From: Photorhabdus cinerea
Lineage (GTDB): Bacteria; Pseudomonadota; Gammaproteobacteria; Enterobacterales; Enterobacteriaceae
DNA length: 64,000 nucleotides
Reading direction: 5' to 3'
Assembly: GCF_011189575.1 (NCBI RefSeq)
Contig: NZ_PUJW01000005.1
Span: 124,001-188,000 of the forward strand
The stretch's first letter is position 1. The number at the start of each line of letters is the position of its first letter. The notes beneath the pieces are model-generated. The model saw only the letters and a list, made by a program, of their open reading frames with translations, made no database searches and was not told the DNA's origin. The position numbers and the translations under genes were made by a program. Positions 46,101 through 53,311 of this stretch are shown here, one piece after another.

Positions 46101-48057
46101 ACCCAGAGGTAATATCCAGCGCCTGTTTACTTTTTATTGCAATATCGTTTAAACCTTGTTGTATTACCGTTGCCGTAACAGAAAGTAAGTTCTCTTCTTT
46201 ATAAAAATTAAATTTAGGTGAACCAGTGAAACTAATTCTTACATTCATTCCTGAAGTTATACCATAATAATCATTCCAAAATGTATCGTAAGAATATTTA
46301 TATCTGCTTGTTTCTGCGAAGCCGCTCAAGGTTTGGGCTCGTTCATAACCCGTTGGGAAAAGTCTTTTTCCGGTGTTGACCATCATATTTGGCATTAATA
46401 TTCCCATGCCTATCTCAATTTTTCTTTCAATGAAAAATAATGCATTGGGCTTAGACATGGCACGTAAGGTCGGATTGCTATCAACTTGTTGCTGGGAATA
46501 TTTTTTTGCTTTCACACCGCCTTGGATCGTTGAAATAACCAACCAATTACCCTGATACATTTTTATCATGGCGACATTTCCCATACCCTGTTCGACTGAA
46601 TAGAGAAAAGCTTCTTCTGGTGGGTTAATAATCTCTTCGACAGTTAATTTTGCAGCCGGAGATGAGAGTATTAATTTACTGAGTGAAATGGATTCGTAAT
46701 GACTGTATTGGTTTTTATAAACATTAAATTGCTCATTAAAATTGTATTGTGAGTCAAATTTATCTCTCTTTTTGAAATCGATAAAAGAAAAGTACCCTGC
46801 CGGCTTTACATTTTTTTTATTGAAAGGGGTAAGTTTTATCTTGTCATTTTCAAATAATTTTATTGTTTCTAATGTGGAGTAATTAAGTGCCTGTTCCACA
46901 TTAGCATTTTCTTTTCTCATTCGATAAATGATTGCTGCTGTTAAAATAATACAGCCTTCCATATCAATATGTTTTGATTCCTGGGTAAGAACATGATCAG
47001 TATCATATTGAATATTATTTTTTTTAAATAATAACTTAGCCTGATTTTGGGCGAAAATAACATCGCGATAATCACCATGACCTTTAGTCATTTTTCCGAC
47101 TTTAGGGGCAATTTGATAGAGTAGAGCACCTAACGAAGATAAGACTAATAAATGATATTTAGCAGCTTGTAGTGTTTGCAGGTCAAAGATATCTTTCTGA
47201 TTATATTCGCCCCGGTTTTGTTTTTTTATTGCTATCTCTTCTTTAGCTAATTGGGCTAATAGTATGTCATCGCCAATGTTAATAGTTTGATTTGTCTCCG
47301 GATGAATAATGGGTATACCTGGATTAATATTGTTTGAGGTAATTAAGTCCGTTATTTTTTTAATTCCTTTTTTATAGGATTTGAAAAGATTTGCTTTATC
47401 ATTAATTCGTTGGTTATAATCTGATTTCTCTTTATCACTTAACTCTATATTGCCATCTGACATAAAAGTTAGTAATGCATCTGAATAGATCTCATCATCA
47501 ATATCGCCTGTAGAGAATGCTTCGCGATATATTTTCAGTAAAGGCTCTTCGGCATTGATACCTAGCTCCTCCCATATATCCACTTTAGTATTATTTGAAT
47601 CTATTTTATCTTGATTGATTTTTTCCAGTTTGTCATAAATTTCTATTTTTGCTGTTAAAATATTTATTGCTGCATCGATATCGCTTGTATTATAATTTTT
47701 TATAAAAAATAGGTTGAATATATTATTAATGTTATGCAGTAACTCAGAGTGTTTTATTTCAGAATACTCATTGAAAACAGCGTTCACTGCTTTTTTCAAA
47801 GTATGTTGTAATTCGGATGAAAATTTGTGATAAGAAAATAAGCTTTCTATTATATATAGACTCGTTTCTTTAATGTCAGAGGTTATCCAGATTGGGTCAT
47901 TTTGATTGTCTTTCATTAAGGAAACAAAAACCTTATTGTTATTTTTGTTTCCTTTTTGCTCATATTGCCAATATTTCCCATTGACTACAGTATATTCCTT
48001 TTCTTTTTCCTGATAAGCATTGTTTTTATTTGCGATATCGTATTCAGAATTTGACAT
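43174..48057 (-). CDS. Large multidomain toxin with M91-like metalloprotease and Stv-like C terminus
   Basis: A 1627-aa protein with GGAGGATTAT before its ATG and no signal peptide. The N-terminal 550 residues are mostly helical. A hydrophobic segment near residues 670-730 (SGWHIAATILIPFYNVIY, VFDTANVLLVVATLGMSL) resembles the membrane-inserting part of dermonecrotic-type toxins. Residues 1168-1172 are HEMLH, followed by EE at 1202-1203 and TENRFRAE near 1237-1244, the pattern of M91 (NleD-like) zinc proteases. From about 1350 LMLSSHGYFF and VPAGKTIQFLGPHDKTLL match the Stv putative adhesin domain. The host target is unknown. It is AT-rich and monocistronic. Confidence 0.75.
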   Translation of the reverse strand: MSNSEYDIANKNNAYQEKEKEYTVVNGKYWQYEQKGNKNNNKVFVSLMKDNQNDPIWITSDIKETSLYIIESLFSYHKFSSELQHTLKKAVNAVFNEYSEIKHSELLHNINNIFNLFFIKNYNTSDIDAAINILTAKIEIYDKLEKINQDKIDSNNTKVDIWEELGINAEEPLLKIYREAFSTGDIDDEIYSDALLTFMSDGNIELSDKEKSDYNQRINDKANLFKSYKKGIKKITDLITSNNINPGIPIIHPETNQTINIGDDILLAQLAKEEIAIKKQNRGEYNQKDIFDLQTLQAAKYHLLVLSSLGALLYQIAPKVGKMTKGHGDYRDVIFAQNQAKLLFKKNNIQYDTDHVLTQESKHIDMEGCIILTAAIIYRMRKENANVEQALNYSTLETIKLFENDKIKLTPFNKKNVKPAGYFSFIDFKKRDKFDSQYNFNEQFNVYKNQYSHYESISLSKLILSSPAAKLTVEEIINPPEEAFLYSVEQGMGNVAMIKMYQGNWLVISTIQGGVKAKKYSQQQVDSNPTLRAMSKPNALFFIERKIEIGMGILMPNMMVNTGKRLFPTGYERAQTLSGFAETSRYKYSYDTFWNDYYGITSGMNVRISFTGSPKFNFYKEENLLSVTATVIQQGLNDIAIKSKQALDITSGWHIAATILIPFYNVIYKSTTDSEYKLTGEDIGSIVFDTANVLLVVATLGMSLTESMAAKVTQTTLRLRQAGLTGRALITAVVRTLPEHGIITLRQSSGIILGGLIDLIEPLPIRSTLTLTYRGVISAVGAMRNSIKLEKSFVDIFGKSTRGLGKLKNEWQVRNISLDRMVPHTNEGIYKGIYSIRPANVEAAVKQNYYIKESGTNYQVKWDDANHTWRVVNPAYPKQFSYWPAVKLDKNGHWITHADVSNKFLILEQSKKIDQELEAAYSNINNDNILDAFIHINTAFKDCERYDIDKLSDITDTLTHFFEKSLKLGDKTALLSTEIVDIQQTWIREIILPLQNNLNISVEKINAIKTELPYLLRKSFPFDNESVVNKIAFSIEEIPTTLMPKYSSGNISKTVRYTSLESNHVDIPPVGITITGNNIFINQVTRILNEIEEIPSGNIIIQEIEKQGINIQPPTMSAIVREKDGQFYAKNSAGSSITFDPDNHLIGMEEKITEEPWRSREPAIALYHEMLHIYYNRYPTWFTSIDNKMIDKKISGGFSALEESRIVGTRYYVNDENTLFDFSNSDYLLENNSALLTENRFRAEYAIFKGKSEYIIRPYSGKGDSQIPLTNIKININESHRNVMGVGDGKPEKMPDESATDYRNRVREWRKGNKKPETDIGTGDIRKTKAETRIKLLKESHPQFEPQKIELGGAFQLWTVPNEPANKLMLSSHGYFFSDSAATKVPAGKTIQFLGPHDKTLLEAPENPLNSPFDVTLGNSGLTVQPYATIKAGNTASLANVKIGDKTFTVNDIQNMTANDVENYLLATGVEANSSNHGRVRNYGIKYYERMPDEEVKAAIWKNRADDTAINKYDALVVSPEAGNRKKLSDIFALMKTDERMSKYDEITFVACREELNRINMKSVHDTGLGGGYEPKLEPTVILSRRRREATFTPDGAVIYSVIAVNLHHNFITEKIVGIAPFLFIDN

Positions 48058-48561
48058 ATAATCCTCCAGGTTGATTAATTTTATTATTTATATAGCTATC
48101 AGTATTAAACTGATTCACAGAGTTTGCTATTCATGCCAACATATTATGTTGTAATTTCTCATCATAATCGTAAGGCAGAGTAATTATAATAAAACTGATG
48201 TAATATCAAATATCAATTAATAACATTATAAAACTATTAATTAGTCCAATTATATATAAATGTTTATCTATTGTTTTTTATATACGGATGGCAGCAAATC
48301 AGTACAGCCGTTGAGAAAGGGAATGGAAAGGTATTCCTGGGTGATAGGAATATTTGGTGAAGGCTCCCTGTGATAAGCTGTAAACAGGATAAATGATAAA
48401 TATTTTTAAATAAATAACGGGGGATGTTCTTACTGAAAGAAGGGGTGAAGGATTAAGTAAAGGATGAGCGATGTGTGACGCAGCCGTGTATTCAGGGAAT
48501 AACACAATTAAATCACGACTGCGCAATTGAAAATGAATTTATAAGATTACTTTATGCTTTT

Positions 48562-49611
48562 CTATTTAGTGTTGGTATTAATGGTATCAGATTCTTTTTC
48601 TGAGTTTCCTCTAATATTCTCTTTTTCGGCGCCAGTTTCGCTACTACAGCAATAGTCTTGTTTCATAATAACAGGTTGATGTTGGGTTTTATCTAAGAGC
48701 AGGCAGGTGACATCTGGTCGTGAATAATGTCCGACGGGGTCTGCAACCCCTTTTGCTAAGGTAATCGCACTGAGATCGATATCTGCATACAATAACCCTT
48801 CTTCATTAGGGGGTAATGGTTTGGCAATCTGTTTACCATCTGGTCCGTAAATACAGGCATAACCTCCACCTGTCTCTAATAGAGCTTTATGTTCTTCGGT
48901 TTGGCATATCATATCAATCATTTCTTGAGAAACCAGAGCGCAGGCACCAATGAAGAAACATTGGCCTTCCAGTGCATATACACTACTGACAGCGGTATTC
49001 ATTTCTCCTGTCAGGCCATGAACTTTCCCTTTATAAATTGAAAAGCTTGGCCAGGCACCAACATGTACTTGTTCATCCTGAGCAAACATAGCGTATTTTG
49101 ATAAAGGTTGAATATGTTCCCAGCAATTTAGAGCGCCAACCTTACCAAGAGGCGTCTCAACAATGCTCAGATCGCTGCCATCACCCTCCCCAAAAATTGT
49201 TCTTTCTACATGAGTAGGCTTTAATTTTCTTCTTGTTAACAATGTGTTACCAGTCTGATCGATGATAGATTGAGACATGTAAAGACTGCCTTTATCTCTT
49301 TCACTGAAACCAAGTACCACCATAATATTATTATCTGCTGCTGCCTGTTCAATGCGTTGGTATTGCTTGCTATCTATAACCAATGAATTGTTGTGATACT
49401 GTTTAAGGAATTGCATGCTCCAGAGAGGGGAATCCAACCAGATAAACCACGGATAGCCCGGTATCCAGGTTTCAGAGAAAGCAATCAACTTAGCACCATT
49501 ATTGGCTGCTGATTCAATTAATGTGATAGTTTTTGCAACGGTAGCTTCAAGATCAAGAAAAACAGGTGCCGCTTGAACGGCGGCGACACGATATGTTGTA
49601 TTTGTTGACAT
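48562..49611 (-). CDS. Nitrilase (C-N hydrolase family)
   Basis: Hydrolyses a nitrile to the acid and ammonia; a 349-aa enzyme of the aliphatic/aryl nitrilase branch. The Glu-Lys-Cys triad is visible: ETWIPGYPW, RRKLKPTHVERTIFGEGDG and GALNCWEHIQPLSKY. LYADIDLSAI and VGHYSRPDV near the end are typical. The ATG at 49611 (MSTNTTYRVAAVQAAP) is preferred over a TTG ten codons earlier. It sits between the big toxin and the PVC payload. The substrate is unknown. The roughly 420 bp upstream holds its promoter and nothing else I can name. Confidence 0.88.
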   Translation of the reverse strand: MSTNTTYRVAAVQAAPVFLDLEATVAKTITLIESAANNGAKLIAFSETWIPGYPWFIWLDSPLWSMQFLKQYHNNSLVIDSKQYQRIEQAAADNNIMVVLGFSERDKGSLYMSQSIIDQTGNTLLTRRKLKPTHVERTIFGEGDGSDLSIVETPLGKVGALNCWEHIQPLSKYAMFAQDEQVHVGAWPSFSIYKGKVHGLTGEMNTAVSSVYALEGQCFFIGACALVSQEMIDMICQTEEHKALLETGGGYACIYGPDGKQIAKPLPPNEEGLLYADIDLSAITLAKGVADPVGHYSRPDVTCLLLDKTQHQPVIMKQDYCCSSETGAEKENIRGNSEKESDTINTNTK

Positions 49612-50033
49612 GATTAGTTTTTCTCTTTGGTATAGGGACAACTATCATAATGTGGATTTTAAACCAAATAGTATAGGATTTGCGCTTTATTTTAGAATAT
49701 ATAACTGTGGCCACATTTTTTTAGCAAAAAATACCTTTGTTTTATATTATGCTATTTTTCTGTGTAATAATTGTCATTTATTCATATAAAAAACTTATTT
49801 ATATATGAAGTTTAACGTATCGATCTGTTAATGTTGGTTTGATGTCGATCACATATCGAACTGAATCGGGATTGTAATGATGTTTTTATGCTCATTGAAA
49901 TCAGGAAAATCCCTGACAATATTTGCCAGAGATTTTTTTATAAAGTACTATTTTTATGTTTGATTAATGGAGATTCGTTCTTGCTTTCTGAGTTCTGGTC
50001 CATTCAGGGGGCCTGATAATCAACCGATCAGCT

Positions 50034-51008
50034 TTATGGTTCTTTAGGTTCGTAGTTGAAGACTTCAAATTGTTGTCCCAGACCGATTTCTAGGTTGTAC
50101 CAGGATTTTGGCCAGAAATCGTCAGTGAACCAGTGAGAAAATGAAGTTGTGTTCGGGAAGCTGAACTCGCCGAAGTTGGGATCGAAAAAAATGACACCTT
50201 TCTGGTCATCTACATAGGCAGCTACAGTATGTCCAGCCATTTTTCCGAGAAAACTGATCTTCTTGTAGCCTGATCCTTTATCACCTGTATCCAGAATAGC
50301 GTGTAATAGGTCTTTTGTACCTCTGGCACCGGTTTGACCCATTATCTTGGATGAGTGTTCGCCCATGTCGTCGTTTTCTTGCATGCTTGGTTGAATGCCT
50401 TGTGTACCAAGCCAGTACTCGGTCATTGTACTTTGTTCATCATCCAGATAGCCATCCATCTGTAATTGCTTAATGGAAAATAAAGTGTCGATATGAAATT
50501 TTCCTTTTTGGCCCCCGACATAGAGTTGGTCAAAGAGGTTTTCATCTTTGGCATGGGCGCTTATCCAGTGAGCAGATATAGACTCACAGACGCCGCCTGA
50601 GGTGTCTTTGTGTTTCATGATTTGGTCCAGGAAGGTACCTTTGGTTTGGGCAAATTTGAAGGTGACTTGACCACCGTACTTACTTGCAGAATTTCGAACT
50701 TTGCCTAATCTGGTTCTGACCCCGAAATGCATCATTCTGTCCATTATCATGCCGGGAGAAAATCGACTTTCTTGGTTTTTTTTGCCATCGGTAGTTAGCT
50801 CACGATCGAGCATAGAATGGCCTGGCAGGTTGCGTTGCAAAGTGTCTGAGAAACGCTCACGTAGCCCGGGCCTTTTTCTGTTAGTGTTTTGAGAATTAAG
50901 TTCCAATGGAGTCGTGGTATTTATATCCTCCTGATCATGTTCAATAGAATCCCTTAGTTGTATTGGGCATTTTTTTTGTTTTTCTTTTTTACTGTATTCG
51001 TGTTCCAT
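50034..51008 (-). CDS. lopT: LopT, YopT-family cysteine protease effector (PVC payload)
   Basis: A 324-aa C58 peptidase. The catalytic triad is readable as Cys141 in SGGVCESISAHWI, His260 in AGHTVAAYVDD and Asp276 in IFFDPNFGEF, almost the same spacing as in Yersinia YopT, which cleaves prenylated Rho GTPases near the C terminus. Residues 1-45 form the charged leader (MEHEYSKKEKQKKCPIQL) shared with the three genes upstream. It is the last gene of the payload cluster on the PVC strand. Delivery by the PVC is inferred from position and leader; LopT proteins have also been linked to type III secretion. Confidence 0.9.
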   Translation of the reverse strand: MEHEYSKKEKQKKCPIQLRDSIEHDQEDINTTTPLELNSQNTNRKRPGLRERFSDTLQRNLPGHSMLDRELTTDGKKNQESRFSPGMIMDRMMHFGVRTRLGKVRNSASKYGGQVTFKFAQTKGTFLDQIMKHKDTSGGVCESISAHWISAHAKDENLFDQLYVGGQKGKFHIDTLFSIKQLQMDGYLDDEQSTMTEYWLGTQGIQPSMQENDDMGEHSSKIMGQTGARGTKDLLHAILDTGDKGSGYKKISFLGKMAGHTVAAYVDDQKGVIFFDPNFGEFSFPNTTSFSHWFTDDFWPKSWYNLEIGLGQQFEVFNYEPKEP

Positions 51009-51102
51009 ATATATTACCTTTAAGTTAATTCTTTGCTAATAATTTAAATTTACTTTTTTATAAATAATTATAATTCTCATATAAAAATCTCAGAAAATAT
51101 AA

Positions 51103-52053
51103 TCAGCTTCTTTTCTTTGAAGAAGAAAATATTCTCCCGAAGAATGTATTTAATCTAGATAGTCTTTCACTATTTCTTTGAGTAGCTACGTTTCTTTTAT
51201 TACTCTTAGGAGCATAATTCTGCCATAGCTCTGGATCTTCATCCCACGGTGCAATAGTTTCTTTATCGTCCTTGTAAAAATGAACTCTATCTCCGAGCCT
51301 TTCTCTATTTCGATAAGCATAACGTAATTCAGAAGCGGTAATTGACTCACCGGGGCCGGCTTCAAAAGAATCAGAACCTTTTGTTTTATTAACAACTTGT
51401 TCGATATTCAGACCATCAAGAACAAAATGTATCTTTGTTTTTCCATTCTTGGCGGCCATTTCTATACCTAATTTGCTGCCTCTTTTCCAAAGCAATTTAG
51501 GTGCTAATGAGGAAAGAGCCCATGAGTGATAGTAATCAGAATCATACTTACTGGCTGTTTTTTCATATATCTTAGAAAGACTAAATTTAGGATTTTCCTT
51601 TCCAGTATTAAAATAATCATTCCATAGAGGATACCATCCCCTTTCATCTGAAATAACGTCATTCTGTAATTTCTTTGATACCTTAATATTTCTGGAATAT
51701 TTTTTTGGATCATCAAATAATTTTTCTAATTTTTTATTATTATCGTCTGGATTTTTCCCTGAATGCCTATCCCAAACATTCTTAGAAATACTATTATTAT
51801 AAACATCTATAATCATTGGAACACTATTAGCATCTTTTGAATCAAAATCAGGATTAGCGCTTCTTATATAGCGTCCCCTTTTAGCGGCAAGACCATAAAA
51901 TAGGTCACCATTTTCTTGGTTATAATGGGTTATTTTAGGAGTCAATTCCAATGGGCTAGTCATATCCATATTTTTCTCATTATTTCCAATGGCATCATTA
52001 AACTTAATGGCTGACTTTCTCTGTTTTTCTTTCTCATTATATTCACGTTCCAT
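51103..52053 (-). CDS. Unrecognised payload protein with PVC-type leader
   Basis: A 316-aa protein I cannot assign. Its leader MEREYNEKEKQRKSAIKF and the following PLEL motif match those of LopT, and AGGTGATAAT precedes the ATG. The middle is rich in Asp, Lys and Ser. The C-terminal half looks folded: YYHSWALSSLAPKLLWKRGS, IHFVLDGLNIEQVVNKTKG, ESITASELRYAYRNRERLGDRVHFY and PWDEDPELWQNYAP. No transmembrane segment or known catalytic motif stands out. It is best read as a new effector delivered by the neighbouring PVC. Confidence 0.75.
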   Translation of the reverse strand: MEREYNEKEKQRKSAIKFNDAIGNNEKNMDMTSPLELTPKITHYNQENGDLFYGLAAKRGRYIRSANPDFDSKDANSVPMIIDVYNNSISKNVWDRHSGKNPDDNNKKLEKLFDDPKKYSRNIKVSKKLQNDVISDERGWYPLWNDYFNTGKENPKFSLSKIYEKTASKYDSDYYHSWALSSLAPKLLWKRGSKLGIEMAAKNGKTKIHFVLDGLNIEQVVNKTKGSDSFEAGPGESITASELRYAYRNRERLGDRVHFYKDDKETIAPWDEDPELWQNYAPKSNKRNVATQRNSERLSRLNTFFGRIFSSSKKRS

Positions 52054-52094
52054 ATTATCACCTTTATATTAGCTATCTGTTAGTTATTCGGATT

Positions 52095-52221
52095 TATACC
52101 CGTTATCTTTCAAATTGCCTCTTTGTTGGCTGCACTCACTCACCCCAGTCACAGAGTTATCTATGTTCCCGGGGATTTGCTCCCTTGCCGTCGCGATCCA
52201 TCTTGAAATCCATTGGGTATA
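52095..52221 (-). repeat. ERIC element, full length (127 bp), inside the payload cluster
   Basis: From TATACC to GGGTATA, 127 bp, with ACCCCAGTCAC in the middle (core on the minus strand). It is more diverged than the copies at 17759 and 36212. It separates the ART-like gene from the 316-aa gene and lies in their shared transcript. Confidence 0.9.
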
Positions 52222-52343
52222 TAATGACTAAAATCTGATTTTATTATGTTTTGAGGTCATTGTAATAAGTGTTTGTGTTTTTAAACTATAATTGGAAAAT
52301 TAATTTTAATTTTCCAATTATTGAATGTGGTTATTTGCTTTTA

Positions 52344-53258
52344 TCAACTATCAGTACGAGCTCTTATATTTCTCGGTTTCTTGCGTTTTGGAAAGGTAAA
52401 TGATGATGGCGGTATGTCGGCGTCACTGTCATGCATAGGAACAGATTTTTTTTCTTCAAAAATTATTTTTTCTTCAGGAATGGTGTTTTTTTTCTCTATA
52501 GGCGATTGGCTTGGATTAAGATTAGCAATCTGTTTGATCTCTTTTGGATCATTAATTACGCGTGTGATAGCGTGGCCTGGAATTTCTGGTGAAATTAACA
52601 CTTCTTTATCGGAAAAAGCGTTTTGAGAAATGTCGCTATTTTCGGTACTAAAGAAGATATTACTCGGTTTATTCAGATCGAAGATTTTAGTCGTATCAGG
52701 CAGCTTATTCACGTCGATCTCTATTATTGGCGACCAATCTTTTTCTGGTCTTATCCTTCTTTCTGATGCGGGTCCAGCCTGATTCCAACTTCTTACAGTA
52801 TTCTGCGCGGCTCCTAGTTCGTCACCTGTAGAGATATAAGGGCTTAATATATTATCACCGGAAACATGTTGTGCAATAGGGATATTAGCACTGGGAGAGG
52901 TTGCTATAATTGAAGCATGTGTCGGCCATTCTTTTAATTTCTTATATTCATCTGCTCTATTCAAATGTTTATCTTTAAGTTCCGTAAATAGATTACCATC
53001 CGGTGGAACTGATACTTGATATTTTGTAATGGGATCTTGTTTATCCGAGGCTATCATACGAATTGCACGGAATAGTTTTTCTCGACCCGTTCTATTAATA
53101 AAATCCTTCGGTGTTTCATATTCATCTTCCATATCAGGCGTATTTTGATTGTTTCTGGGTAAATCTAATACGGGTGAAAATGATTTTTTTCCATAATTAT
53201 CTGGCTGTGTTGAGCATTTTCTTTTTCTATCATCGGTTTTATCGTATTCGTACACCAT
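52344..53258 (-). CDS. Putative ADP-ribosyltransferase-like payload protein
   Basis: A 304-aa protein with the leader MVYEYDKTDDRKRKCSTQ. The start at 53258 is chosen because it has AGGTGATAATT upstream and aligns with the leader of the next gene; an ATG three codons earlier lacks this. Residues around 110-230 show the order expected of an ADP-ribosyltransferase: SPYISTGDELGAAQN (STS-like strand), then DLNKPSNIFF and FSDKEVLISPEIPGHAITRVI (the region of the catalytic Glu). The C terminus is Pro/Lys-rich and ends in RKKPRNIRARTDS. The enzyme class is an inference from motif order only. Confidence 0.65.
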   Translation of the reverse strand: MVYEYDKTDDRKRKCSTQPDNYGKKSFSPVLDLPRNNQNTPDMEDEYETPKDFINRTGREKLFRAIRMIASDKQDPITKYQVSVPPDGNLFTELKDKHLNRADEYKKLKEWPTHASIIATSPSANIPIAQHVSGDNILSPYISTGDELGAAQNTVRSWNQAGPASERRIRPEKDWSPIIEIDVNKLPDTTKIFDLNKPSNIFFSTENSDISQNAFSDKEVLISPEIPGHAITRVINDPKEIKQIANLNPSQSPIEKKNTIPEEKIIFEEKKSVPMHDSDADIPPSSFTFPKRKKPRNIRARTDS

Positions 53259-53311
53259 AATTATCACCTATAAGTTTTTTTGGTTTTGTTATATTAGCGA
53301 TTGTATTGTAG

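Noticed and set aside
48299..48526. 75-codon minus-strand frame downstream of the nitrilase
   Set aside because: No ribosome-binding site, no recognisable pattern and low-complexity Ser/Leu content; the 504-bp gap appears non-coding.
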